NCBI GenBank assembly: GCA_037903355.1
Contig: JBAJFE010000015.1
Location: 372,001 to 436,000 of the forward strand
Length of the DNA stretch: 64,000 bases
Source of the DNA: Trichuris trichiura
Taxonomy: Eukaryota > Nematoda > Enoplea > Trichinellida > Trichuridae
Reading direction: 5' to 3'
The notes beneath the pieces were generated by a model. It did not search any database and was not told the origin of the DNA. It worked only from the letters and a program-made list of their open reading frames with translations. Position numbers and translations under genes: made by a program. How positions within the stretch are numbered: the first letter of the stretch is position 1; every line of letters starts with the position of its first letter. Of this stretch, positions 12,201-23,900 are shown piece after piece.

Positions 12201-15200
12201 CTTAGATGGTCGTGATCATCGGCCTTGCTGCATAGAGGCTGAAGTTCCGGATCCCTGCTTAGATTTTTGTTACTCACCAGTGAAGTACATAGGCAGTCAT
12301 CATATGACTTGCCTTAAGCATGTTGTCTCCATAGCAAAGTGCAGCTTGCATGGAATTTGTACGTTCCCGCCGCCTTCTTGTTTTCCCTTTAACGTTGCGG
12401 TGTACTTTTCGTTTTAGTGAAATTGCCCGGTACCCCGCTGAATTTGCGTGTTTCCTTGGAAGGTCCCCGTTCAGCAAAGTTCACATGGGATGCGCCTACT
12501 CAAGATATCCCGGTGGAATACTACGAGCTGCTGCTGACCCAGGAGGAAAGCAATTCTTACAAAGAGGTATATACGATCTCCAGTTCGCGCGCCAAGCTTG
12601 TTTATTCTAGTACAACACAACGGAGCGCTCTTACACGGTGACTTCGTTGCAACCTTCTGTCGAATATCTTGCGGTAGTCATTGCTTGGAATAAGCATGGT
12701 TCAAGCGTACCTGGCAACCATGTAACATTTACAACTCAATCTGACGGCAGCGAAATAAGTATTGCAGCTTTGTTTATATTCTTTTTGAGTTCATGCTTGC
12801 TTCGCTAAGAAACTGACGACAGACCGTTGCCGCCTCATAGCTTGCAGAAGGTATGGTATCACGACAGAGCGGTTAATATCACTTGGGAATGGGCAGGCAT
12901 GTCTTACACGAGCAGGCCGGTCAAAAACTACCGGTTTAAAGTGGTCTACAGAGTGGACGGTGCCAGAGAATGGCAACAAGTAAACATTCGTTAGCCGCGT
13001 ATGTGCTAAGAGTATTTTCTAAAATTTCTTCAGGTGGAGGCAAATAGTACATACGTCGTTTTGAAAAATTTGACCCCGCTAACAGCCTACGATGTGTACG
13101 CCGTGGCTGTGGATCTCGATCGAAATTTGTCCAGTTTTCCGTCGGAAATTGTCGAAATTTTCACCTGGGAAGGTAAGCGTTTTACGGCGTCGATTGTTAT
13201 GCAAAACAGGTTCTTTGAAAATTCCAGTTGCAGAGCTACCGGAAGTGACGTTCAGTACGAGTCCGCATCCGCCATTCCGAGAGGGCAACACTGTAACGGT
13301 GACTTGCACTGTTCTTAGCGGCGCTCTTCACAATTTGACCATCGAATGGGGAGGCAGACAAGTGGTACGTACCAACTTTCAAAGCCTTTGCGTGATTTCT
13401 TCCATTACGTCTATACTTTTTAGGCATTCGGTCGAGATAAAGCTTCCTTCGTGATACAGAATATAAAAAGAGAGGACGTTATGAAAACGCTTATGTGCAT
13501 TGGCTATTCTCCCAGCGGCGAGGCGGTCAAAGTTCGTCACTTCCTTAATGTCCACTGTAAATTTTAAACTTTCTCCTTTTCTAAAAGTCGCTCAACGAAA
13601 GATTCGTCTCCTTTCAGTTGCGCCCATCGTGATGACTAGTATCTTTCCGGTTTTTGCCTATTCTGGTTTCAAAGCGGAATTGGTATGCCGCGTTCATGCC
13701 TATCCGATGATGCAGACCAAATGGTACTTTGCAAAAAATTGGTCGCACGTTCAAGAACCTTTGGTGGACGATAGTCGCTATTTGTTCTTCATCAGCTCGC
13801 ATGACAATCCATTCAGTTTCAACGCAACGGCGTTGGTAAATTCTTCTTCCTTTGAAAAAAAACTGTTCTATATTATAAGCAAAGCTCCAAGTCTTACGGT
13901 AGCGGTCCAGTCGTTAAAATTTTTTGATTTAATACTCAAAAGGTTCCCGTAGCAGATCGTTGGGGCTTAAACGATTTACTCATTTTTCGTTGTTTAGATT
14001 AAAAAGACCACGTTGGCTGACAGTGGGTTGTACACTTGCAATTGTTGCAATGAGCTTGGTTGCACTAATGCTTCGGTTTCGTTGCACGGTATGTTGAATT
14101 ATGCTTTCATCTTTAGCGCATAAGTGTTCTATGTATATTTTTCTTTTTTTAGTTGAGCAATTCCCTGCTCCCCGCGGCCCAGGAACGCTTCTGAGTAAGT
14201 TTCGCCTTTACCATTCGTATTCTTAGCGTGTTTATTGCGCAAGGTTGTTGCCAAGAGAAGCAGGTACTCCAAGAGTGCCTTTCCGCCTGTACAGTCGACA
14301 TAGACGTTTCCGTCTACGTAAACAACCCGCATTGTATGAAGGAATTTCCAAAGTTGCTTCAATGCGCCAAAGGTTTGATCTGTGCCACCTTTGTTTCCTG
14401 TCAAAGAAAAGTCTTCAATATTTTAGATGGCATTGACCATGGTCAGTGCTGCGTAATGGCTGGAGTTCCTTCGCATTGTTTGGCCTATTGCCATCAAGCG
14501 GACGATCTGCCGTTGAATCTCGATTGCCTCAATTATACGACCCAGATTCTCTACTGCGTTCAGGAGGGTCATCGTAAGGCCGTTTATATTTTACTCGAAT
14601 CCATTGGCGCGCTAAGCCGACGAATGTTGATAGGTGTTTTGCCGTCGGCGCCAATGAACGTGTCCGTTCATCCCGTGGTGGGACAGCGAGCGTTGAATGT
14701 TACCTGGGTCGATCCTCCGATGAACAAAAAAATGCACACTACTTACATAGTTTACTACCAGGAAGAGGGAAGCGACCGTATAGAAAAAGTGAGCGAGATT
14801 GAATTTTAAAAAAAGATAAGAAAAGCTGTTTTATACAGGTACGAACGGAAAACACGTTCGCCATTCTAACAGATCTGAACGCTTCCGCTACTTATACTAT
14901 AAGCATGGTTGCGGCAAATCACAACGGGTTCTCCTCCTTCGGACCGGTCATACAGTACAGTAGCGCCGCCCTAGCAAACTGGGATCATTCGGGTAAGCAG
15001 CACATTTTCAACTTTCAGTTTTTAACTCTCTTTTTTCACAGCCTACGAAGAAGGTGGCACATCTTCGGCAGGAATAGTGTTCGCCGTGTTCTTTTGCTTA
15101 TTTATTGCCTTTGCGGTCGTTTTATCCATCATATATTTCACTCGCAAGCCCTACCATCTGCCCGCATTTATTCTCAAGTTGAAAAAGCGACCAGCCGGCG

Positions 15201-15463
15201 ATCAGCCGAGCAGCGCGGTTGCTTTTGAAAATCCTGGTTACGAGCGGGAAGGACAGGTAAACGAACGAACCATTTTTGGCGTTATTCTACTTTTTTCTAA
15301 CGCTCATTTCTTCCTTAAGGTAAGGGTGTTGCCAGCAAACGGTTATACCGCGGAACCTCCTGCCGAAGATCCTACTTCCGGTTGGGATAGGCCGGAGTTG
15401 GAGGCAATTCGTGAACCGCAGCAACGCGAACAGGACGGCATGCGTTACACAAGATTTCGCTAA
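6250..15463 (+). CDS. Ig/DB-module/fibronectin III single-pass receptor, 31 exons, about 1520 aa
   Basis: Probable cell-surface adhesion or receptor protein, similar in architecture to the C. elegans Ig-like and fibronectin III protein C25G4.10. Exons: 6250-6450, 6505-6610, 6657-6737, 6781-6906, 7051-7185, 7245-7397, 7458-7614, 7683-7893, 7949-8081, 8132-8308, 8369-8524, 11363-11511, 11570-11705, 11777-11920, 11975-12154, 12206-12358, 12418-12566, 12611-12758, 12810-12979, 13034-13172, 13234-13364, 13424-13556, 13618-13835, 13998-14088, 14153-14194, 14244-14372, 14427-14573, 14634-14788, 14839-14992, 15042-15256, 15320-15463. Order by residue: signal peptide 1-24; Ig 1 to 171 with a Cys-rich insert; DB 172-267; Fn3 268-434; DB 435-545; Fn3 546-640; lustrin-type Cys repeat 641-688; DB 689-799; two Fn3 800-1001; two Ig 1002-1192; DB 1207-1298; Fn3 1299-1401; membrane helix about 1409-1432; short tail. 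The start is the first ATG after the acceptor at 6244. Exons 21 and 26 have alternative acceptors nearby. The function is inferred from architecture only. Confidence 0.9.
9447..9624 (-). CDS. possible small secreted protein, first exon only, inside receptor intron 11
   Basis: The - strand frame starts with ATG at 9624. A convincing signal peptide (MILSIFLLWCLFRSASA) is followed by about 42 polar residues. A usable donor (GTAATT) follows the Leu-Pro near 9447; without splicing the frame stops at 9412. I could not find a clear second exon: one with acceptor near 9355 would add only a short tail. No family is recognised. It may be a nested gene or a chance open frame in an intron. No TATA box or poly(A) site decides it. 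Confidence 0.25.
10256..10322. mobile_element. 67-bp MITE-like inverted-repeat element
   Basis: The left end CAGTAAACCTCC and the right end (reverse complement CTGTAAGCCTCC) are imperfect inverted repeats, extended inward by TCCGGA on both sides. Both ends abut a TA dinucleotide, the target duplication used by Tc1/mariner/pogo transposases. There is no room for a transposase, so it is non-autonomous. It lies in the long intron of the receptor gene. Assignment to the pogo-like group is inference. Confidence 0.6.
10853..10924. mobile_element. second, more decayed copy of the same MITE family
   Basis: The right end reads, in reverse complement, CAGTGAAACCTCTATAATCC and is followed by TA. The interior repeats TCCGG motifs in the same order as the copy at 10256-10322. 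The left end (from 10853, preceded by TA) matches only through TCTA and TCCGG, so it has diverged. It lies 530 bases from the first copy in the same intron. Confidence 0.5.
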
Positions 15464-16710
15464 TTTTGACCATAAAAGCAGGCAGGCAACAAGAATTGGT
15501 CGCTGGCGCTTACATTTTTTAAAAAACAATTGTGTGGTCACTTGCAAGACTCTCAGGGGCGGGCTGCGTTCCTTCCCACAAGTACGAAACTTGTTGCGCG
15601 GCGATGCCGTTTTGACATTTTTTTAAAACTTTTCATACGAGTTGCGACATTGTCGCGAATGCAAATGCGAATTTTTAAAATTCTTTCCTAAGTGTCGCCT
15701 ACTTGCGCGCCATGCAGGACCAAAACTGACCGTGGCAGCAGCTCTCATCGTCGCGTTCCGTTCGCATTGCGTTCTATTTTCTTCTTTTCCGTCTCCGAAA
15801 GAACCTCCTCCGCCCGGCGTGTTATTGTCTTGCTCTTTTCGGCTGTCACGCTTAGCCGACAGGCTGTGGACAGCCAGCTTTTTTTAGGTTGCCGCGCATT
15901 GCGCCGACCTTTGTCCATCTTTCTCGTGATCTGCTTTCTTTCTTTTTACCGAAAGGTGATTTTTGAAAATAAAGCGCGCCAATCATCTTCTGCCTTTACC
16001 ACCTCCGTGATTCGTCATTGCCTTTGTGTTGCTTTGTCTACATTCTTTTGAAGAGAAGGCAATCGATACGATGGCCTTTCTGTTTATATTATGGTCGTCA
16101 ACTTCATCGATACTGAGTTGCCTGGTCGAACGCTATTGATTGTCCCGGCGGCATTTCCCTATTGGACGTCATGGTGGAATCGATTAAATGGTTGCTTGAG
16201 TGAATCCAACTTCCGCTGGTCAAACTGCAGCTTCTTACTTGTCCATGTTGCGAGTGAGTGAGAGCTCTCGCTTTGATGGTCACTGATATGCACAACGATT
16301 GACTTTTCTTCAGGTTAGTGTTGTACGCGCTTTTTTCTTATGACATCTTCGCTTTGAAAAAAAACTGCTACCGAACACATCGGAATAACGCTAGGCAGCT
16401 GGCAACGTTCGTTTTGTTGAGCTTAAACTAGCATTTGATCTTAGCTACTACTCTTTTCGTATGGTTGAGAATCGACGAAACGAGCGTTGTAAGCAACTTT
16501 GAGTTTCATTTTTAGGTAATGCTCGTTTTTCTAAGTTCGTATAGGCTCCTCTCCTGTTGTTGATCCAGTAAGCTGTGTATAGCTTACTTGACGTTTAGGC
16601 AAGGTCTTCGAGATGCGTGCATTTTTTAGGAAAAAACTTATCTTACTTTCTACGTCGATTTTTGAGTCATTTACTTCTTGCCTTTTTCAGGCAGGACGCT
16701 GCGGTCCGTA
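15464..16710. other. intergenic region between the receptor and carboxypeptidase genes
   Basis: Holds the 3' UTR of the receptor, with a possible AATAAA at 15968, and the upstream flank of the carboxypeptidase gene, ending in a polypyrimidine-AG acceptor at 16690. The open frames at 15642-16051 and 16104-16295 show no recognisable domain. Confidence 0.5.
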
Positions 16711-19700
16711 ATGGTCATCCTTTGGGTGGCAGCGCTGTTAGCCATTTTGCATTCCTGCGCGGGTGAATACCGTTACCACAACAACGAACAGTTGAACAAA
16801 GTTCTTGCGGACATCCACAATCGTTGTCCGGCAGTAACACGTATCTATTCGATCGGAGATAGCGTGGAAGGAAGGCCGCTGTCCGTTATTGAATTCTCGC
16901 TGCACCCAGGGAAGCACGAATTGCGTAAGTGTTGTCATTGATTACAGACTGTTAGTAGTAAGCAATTACTCTTAGTAACGAATGAGTTCTTTATTGCGTC
17001 ACAAAATTTATCATTCAATTATTTTGTCGTTGAGCGCCATTGAGCGAATTGAATTGTCCACCCACTGTTGTTTTCTTGGAGGACAGATATCGATAACGAC
17101 TATTGACTCTGAAAATTGACCTTACGTTTGACTGAACGTCTCAATGGGCGCGTAAAAAATACGCACTCTCATTTGTGAACGTAGAAAATGCACGTCTTTG
17201 TTTCAGTAAAGCCGGAATTCAAGTATGTTGCCAACATGCACGGAAATGAAGCTATTGGGCGCGAGCTTCTTCTTCGCTTGGCCGAATACCTATGCGAAAT
17301 GTACAACCAACGGAATCCGTCGGTGCAGAAATTGATTAACATCACGCGCATTCATCTGCTTCCTTCAATGAATCCGGATGGTTTCGAAAAGGCCTTCAAC
17401 AACGTAAGTGAAAACTAGTGAAAAGTAGGTAAGATCCATGCGTACTGTAGCGCGGGAAGGACAAATGGATGGTCGGAAGAAACAATGCCCACGATGTTGA
17501 CTTGAACCGCGCATTTCCCGATTTGGACAGCCTCCTGTACACGTTCGAGAGACGAGGTATACCGTTGAACTCGCATTTGCTGGAATATATGTCGGAAAGC
17601 AGTGAGGTTTGTTGAATTTTCGACCCCAACAATAATGGGATATGCATAGCTCAACGGTGAATTTTGCAGCTTGAACCGGAAGTACGGGCTGTCGGAAGAT
17701 GGATACTGCTGATACCATTTGTTCTGTCAGCTAATTTGCATGAAGGAGATTTGGTGGCCAACTATCCCTTTGACCTTAGTCGTGATGGCAGTGATCAAGA
17801 ATATTCAGGGACTTCCGACGATTGGGTTTTCAAGTAATCGTAGTCTTTCCGCGCTTAGAATATTGCTAGCATCAATGTTCATTTGCGGCAGGCATTTAGC
17901 GCTAGCTTACTCGACCAAGCACGCGAGTATGTCGAGCCCGAATCGGCAACCATGTCCGATGACCCACGAAAACTTTTCTGTATACGGCGGGATAACGAAC
18001 GGCGCAAGTTGGTACTCCTTCCGAGGAGGTGGGTCAGCCCGTTTGGTATTTTAAGTTGGGCTTAGCTTATCCTACTATTTCTTTTGTCAGGAATGCAAGA
18101 TTTCAATTATCTCGCTTCAAATTGTTTCGAAGTGACCCTTGAGCTTGGTTGCGAAAAGATGCCTCCGGAATCGACGCTGGAAAAACATTGGTTGGATAAT
18201 AGAGACGCTTTACTGAATTTCATGTGGCAAGTAAGTCGCCTATTCAACCGCGCTGCTTCAATACCGTTACGAAAACTAAATAATTACCAAGATTTAATTC
18301 CTGAGCCACTGGCAAGTAGCGGTGCTCATGTGCCGCGTTCATTGTCGGTACTTTGTCATCGTTTTGTCCATCTTACCGCTTGTGACCTCAATAGGCAGTC
18401 ATCATTTTAAAGTAATGAAAGCAGCTTTCATTGCAATCATGTTATTTGCGTTTGCTGACGTATTTATGATTATGTTTAAGGCGAAGTATTGTTTTGCAAT
18501 ATCTGTGCTTATAAACATTAATTATTTTTCCAATAGCAACTGAAGATTGTATACGATAGCTTATTATGAGAGGAGCTGTCTCCAAAATGCAGGGATTTGA
18601 TTAATTTTGTTTTTTTTGTATTTTAATCAGTTTTATTCGCAGATTAGAACGAAAAGCGCTAGCGAACCGTCAAACATTGATATGCAACATTTTGAAATGG
18701 CCTTTCATTAGTAGATTATTTCGTAGGAGCATTCGATTTTTCACTCTCTGGTAGTAGGCATCTCATTTAGTTTTGTCTCCATCATGCCTAACTTTCATTG
18801 AGACCGACGATAAGAACACGTAAGCTGAATGAGTACATAAAAAAGTGGTACTGTATCGAAAGAGGATGTGCATGAGCAAGACTAGCCTCTTGGGCTTCCG
18901 CAACTTACACGAGACAAGCAACAGTATGTATTTTATTATTCTTCCTTCGGTATAGGACTTTTCGTAATCGTCATACTGTAACTTAGCAGGACGTCCTATT
19001 CTCTCCTTCCGTAAGTTTAAGCCTAAATGTAAGGCTTATATTTTGACTTGGGCTTAGCTGAGAGCGGAACAGGATAGGCAGCATGTTCGCCGGTAGAGGA
19101 AGAACAGGATGATGGCATTCTTAACGGAATGGAACCTGCATTTCCTAGACCGTGGGGCGCATAACCGACAAGACCTAAATAATGAAAAAATAAATGCTGT
19201 CAGAACTCTCTAGCTTTCCAAGATGCGTCATCAGCTAACAGTACGCTGTTGGCTTTTTTCGGTTTGTCAAATAGGATGCAATTACTAATCCAATTTTTTA
19301 GGTTCACATTGGCGTGAAAGGAGTAGTATTAGATGCTCGTACCGGTAAACCCCTTTCGTCGGTTAAAATAGTTGTTCAAAACGTGACCGACTCGAGAAAT
19401 CCTGTTCTCATCAAGCACAACGTTATAACAGGTACAAACTGGCTTAGTCGACTTGATCCAGCGTAAAGACAAATATAACCTAATAATTTCATAGAATTTC
19501 GGTAAATTTGCATTGTTGATTTTTTTCAGCTTTCAACGGTGACTACTGGCGTCTGCTCACCCCTGGCACGTACAATGTTACTGCCGTACTTGAGGGCTAT
19601 TGGTCAAGTCATAAAGTAATTAAAGTGAGCAATCCGCACATGGTCGAGGCTGTTCGCCTAAACTTTGCATTGATGCCAATCGACAGTTCTTACTTCATTG

Positions 19701-20411
19701 ACGGTCAGCCTTTGACGATGATAAGTCATTCCATGGATGATGATAATGATGATGGTGATGATGATGACAATGATGATGATGAAGACGAAAGTTCACCGAG
19801 AGAAAACGAGAACGTAAGTACTTTAGCTCGCATTTCTGTCATTTACTACTGTAATTCGTACTTCACTGATGCTAAACTTTCGGGCGGTGTTGGTTATGCC
19901 ACCTACCGTCGGAAGAATGCAGGCTCCTACCTAACAGACATGCAGTCATACTGTTTTGTCCTTGCTGAACAGCCTAGAAGACATCCAGTTCTGCCTTTAC
20001 GCAAGACTAAGCCAAATACAGGCCTTCTGTTTAGGCTTAGACTTAGCCAAGAGAAGAACGGGATGACCGGCTATCTTACAGTACGACGGTGGGGCACAAA
20101 ACCGACAAGACCGCCCTGAATTTTTAACATTTTTTAAAGACAAATGCATTTTTTATGATTTAAATCGAGGTCTCGTTGTTGGCCATACGTTTTTTAATTT
20201 TGTCCAAGTCCTATGGACTATGCTACAAATGCTTATTAGCATAATTTAACTGATAGAAATGATGTTCGAATCGCTAGGGACTTCTTTAAAACTAAATATT
20301 TAAGCAGTTCGTTTGCAATACCTCTTTTAGGTCGAAATTGACGACGCCAATCGCTACTTTGCCATAAATAACGATGATATTATACCTGAAGTAGATCAGT
20401 ATGTGGTTTGA
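16711..20411 (+). CDS. egl-21: carboxypeptidase E-like metallocarboxypeptidase (M14B), 9 exons, 500 aa
   Basis: Removes C-terminal Lys/Arg from prohormone and neuropeptide intermediates in dense-core vesicles. Exons: 16711-16924, 17207-17403, 17451-17606, 17670-17833, 17892-18028, 18091-18230, 19302-19431, 19530-19813, 20331-20411. A signal peptide covers about residues 1-29. The catalytic domain has the zinc ligands His83 and Glu86 in HGNE and His213 in SANLHEG, Arg157 in DLNRAFP, and the catalytic Glu307 in TLELGC. The segment PNRQPC and the motif GGMQDFNYL are typical of the CPE group. A transthyretin-like domain follows ([16 protein letters not shown] to about residue 437), then a very acidic Asp-rich tail. 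A single catalytic domain argues for CPE rather than multi-domain carboxypeptidase D. Oddities: Gly to Glu after His213 and Asn to Ala after Arg157. An acceptor at 16690 lies 20 bases before the start codon. Introns 6 and 8 hold inverted-repeat elements. The family is certain; the egl-21 orthology is likely. Confidence 0.92.
18945..19178. mobile_element. diverged inverted-repeat element (hairpin MITE family, copy A)
   Basis: Lies in intron 6 of the carboxypeptidase gene. It contains GTCATACTGTAAC on the left, an internal hairpin of AGCCTAAA/TTGGGCTTAG type, and GGGGCGCATAACCGACAAGAC on the right, which matches the right terminal repeat of the better copy at 19879-20120. The left terminal repeat is badly degraded, so the borders are approximate. 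Confidence 0.5.
19736..19785 (+). repeat. GAT/GAC trinucleotide tract coding for an Asp-rich stretch
   Basis: A run of near-perfect GAT/GAC codons inside exon 8 of the carboxypeptidase gene encodes the acidic tail (Asp with a few Asn, Gly and Glu). Such tracts change length easily. It is in frame and continuous with the conserved transthyretin-like domain. Confidence 0.8.
19879..20120. mobile_element. inverted-repeat element with about 35-bp terminal repeats (hairpin MITE family, copy B)
   Basis: The left end (TTCGGGCGGTGTTGGTTATG and on to about 19911) is an imperfect inverted repeat of the right end, whose reverse complement begins TTCAGGGCGGTCTTGTCGG. An internal pair of CTAAGCC and GGCTTAG motifs can fold further. 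It is about 240 bp long, codes for nothing of its own and lies within intron 8 of the carboxypeptidase gene. This is the most complete of four copies in the window. Confidence 0.7.
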
Positions 20412-20947
20412 TGGATTTTACTTCGAGCTGACTTTGCTTCGTTCTTCTCATGTCATTCCTGTTGTTTCAATTGTCGTCATAAGACCCGGTGTTTTGCCTC
20501 CTCGTTGCGACTATGATTTTCTACGATCTAAGCGGTTGAAGAAAGAAATGTTTGCGCCTTGCCGTGCTTATTAAACAGTGCAGCCAAAATTCATGTGTTT
20601 TTGCAAATTTTTCTTCCTTCAAGTGAACTTTCAGACAAGTTCCTTTACGTGGCACAAAGTCAAGTTGGTCAAGTAGGAGCCACATTCATCTTTTTAACCT
20701 GCGGATTGGCACGACCGCAATCTTTGCTAGCGATTCCAATTCCCGACGAAAGCGTCTTCTTGGAGCCTGCTTTTTGATCATACGCGTACATATCACTGCT
20801 GTTCTGTTCAAGTCACTGAAGTAGGACATACTGTGACAATGTTCAAGATTCGGTGCAAGTTCCGCTGACCGCTAATCGCACCAGATTTTTGCTACTAATG
20901 TTCTTTCGCCTTTGCCGCAGAGGCTTTACGATACTTCTCAACCATGC
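20412..20947. other. convergent intergenic region between carboxypeptidase and glutamate receptor genes
   Basis: About 0.5 kb shared by the 3' ends of the two converging genes. It has no recognisable coding sequence; one short + frame (20559-20777) resembles no known protein. Confidence 0.5.
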
Positions 20948-23900
20948 TCATACAATAGTACCGTCTTTTGAGGTGACTTCTTTTAGAAGTTTCAAAAATT
21001 CATTTACCTGATCCAGCTGTAAATGTACAGAGCCTGTTTCGTTGTCAGTATAATCTTGCAAGTTGGATTTTGCCAGCAGCAGCGATGCTCTTGAATTCTC
21101 CACTCCGGAATCGACCTCGTTGGATACTTCATCAGAAGTTACAGCTGTTTTGCAGCTGCTTTGCAGAAGCATTGTAAGAGAATCACGTTTTATCGAAACT
21201 ATGGAATGTCTGTAGGAAGAGGGTGTGTAGTCGGATTGATCCGGTTCGGTGATGGTAAGTTGACTTAATTCCGTGGTTCCTGCACGATAGTTACAATAGA
21301 CGAAAAAAACTTCTGTTATGTAAATATAACTGACCATCCGGTGGTTCCAACGTGCTCTTCTTCCTTTCCATTTGACTTTCGATCGTACATGTTCTTATGC
21401 TGACCAGATTGGATCTAAATTAAGAGTGTGCTCATATTTGTAATTCACATATGGTTAGTGAAGATCACACGGCCCATAGGATCTCCTTGATAATACGGCT
21501 GGCAATTTCTGGCCTCTTTTCTAACCAGTTGAGAAAAAATAATCAGCGATTCAAAGGCAACACTCGTCAGCAAGACAGCGTTGTGCTGTCAGTGTCATGC
21601 ACATGTACAACAATATAAAGGTATCACCTCTGTTTGGCTTTAATGTTGATTGCATGCCCCTACGCGAACTTGACAACTGTCGACCGCTTACTCGCGCAGC
21701 TTTACGCGTAGATGGTCAACTTTACTAAAGATATTTAAACATTCAAATCGCGGTTCGTGCTTCAGCTCACAAAGCCTTGTACTCGTCCTACTGCTAATGC
21801 AATGTCTAACTAGTCGCATACCATGCAAGAAAATGTGTAGAACTTGAATACGATTGGGTTTTTTTCAAATATTTAAGAAAGCGTCCTCAGAGTACGGTAC
21901 TTTGAAAGGATAAGTAGGGATGTTATACACATAGATTAAACTGCGAAAAAACATATTTAAAAGTAACATCCTGCGTGCAGTGAGTGAAAAAACGATGCTA
22001 TTATTTAAATAAAACATCTATTAGAGCATTTTGTGCCTAAGGAAATGTACAGGCAAAATTACTGCTACTTATGCCGTAATAATATCAATAATTACTTTTG
22101 CCAATGTTTTATTGGTACGGCAGCTATTTCTTTGCTTTTTAACTTTTTGATCTTGCCTGGTTCATTTAGCTTTTCTCCTTTTCCAGTATTAACACGCATT
22201 CCGCGTAACATTACTACAGTAGTAAGTGTTCTTTATTGATGTTCACGTTTTTGGCCAATAGAATCATTGAAAATGAAACAGGTAAAGCTTCGTAATGTTT
22301 GTAGTACCTAGTTGGGCAAACTGTTGAATACTATTGCCACTTGCTTACGTAAGACGTCTATTAAATGTTACTGTTCGCAATCTGTCCATAATCATGCGAA
22401 TCTTTTGACTAGTTTCTCTAATGCTTCTCTCGATGAATAGGAGAACAGCACACAAGCATTGAAATCCTATTTTGCTTAAACAGTTTAAACCGGAATCAGC
22501 ATTGCGAGAATAATTTAACCGTAATTTTTCAGTGATCATCTAACTTTTTTACAATTTGAATTTTAAAAACTGGTTTTCTTATTGCAAATTTAATTTGTGA
22601 AATCTTTGTTAAGCTAACTTCTTCAATAATGGTTTACTGTACTGGCTACTACTGAAGCATACCGATCATTAATTACTGTACGTTTAGATCTAAATTTTTA
22701 ATTGTGATCTTTTGTTAAGCATGCTAGCACGTTGCACACGCTCGGTATTCTATTCTCGCGTATTTTTATGAATGCTTATCAGCACTGCATGTTGACTGCA
22801 TGGCGACATGCTGCTAAGCTACCAAGCATCGGACTTCTTTAAATGTTTGGCACAAATCTTAACATTCTTCCTTCCCATGTGGGAACAATGCAGAATAAGC
22901 GGGAACGCTGGCGCTCCGATGAAGAAATTTTTTCAACCCTCATTTAAACTGTGCGCTGTCGCTAGTGGCAATAATAAAACTACGCAGCTTCTCCAATGAG
23001 GCCTTCCAATCTCTCAAAAGATTAGTGGGTAAAGGAAAAGCTGCTTTCTAATTTTTGGAGAGCATTAACGCGTCTGCAAACTGCAGCGCTCGGAACTTGC
23101 TGTTCAGCGGTAAATTATTTAAAAAATAATGAAGTTGTTTGCTTACTGTAGGTTCCATATGTGATCTCGCATGGCTTGCATTGTTCGAATATGCTCTTTC
23201 TTCATGCGCACAACGTTCTTTTCCGGTTGGAAGATGACAATGTACATTTTGGGAGCAAAAAAACAGCAAAGCGCTACTGTTCCGCACAGGCTGACGCAGA
23301 TGCATAACGAGGTCGTTTGTATCTGGAAAGCAAACATTGGCCATTCGACGCAGTCGACGAACGCGCCTGCAGAAGGTAAGTGCATTCAAGTTTTTCTACT
23401 TAATCGCGAGAGGCGGGCTAGAGCGTTTTTGACCTTCGTTTTTTCTTGCCGCCCGCAAATTGTGATAGCACTGCAGCTAAAGGGGGTCTCGTTCGCTACG
23501 CGAAGACTTACTTTGAAATTCTGGTTAGTACCAAAGTAGATTGGAATGAAAGCTAGCCATACAATGCACGTTGCGTACATGGTGAAACCGATGTACTTGG
23601 TTTCGTTAAAGTTCTCCGGTATCTTCCGCGTTTTGAACGCGTAAACTGTGCATAGGATGATTAACAGAATGTTGAATATCATTGAAATGGGAAACATGAC
23701 GGCCGCTCCTTTGCACGAAACTATGGCAATAAGCCTGGTGGGATAAAGCACCACAACTTCGGGTTTTTCCACAACTATCCATACGAAAGCGGTAAGAGCT
23801 TGAATCGATATAATGAATGAGCATATGATCAGCTGAGCGATTGGACTGAGGAATCTTAAGTCGCGAAGTTGGTGTGCTTCGGCGTTGAAAATCCTGGCCA

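Noticed and set aside
23034..23147. Short 3' end of the glutamate receptor (stop soon after 23147)
   Set aside because: It would leave almost no tail, while exons 21414-21335 and 21279-20948 continue in perfect phase with tail-like sequence.
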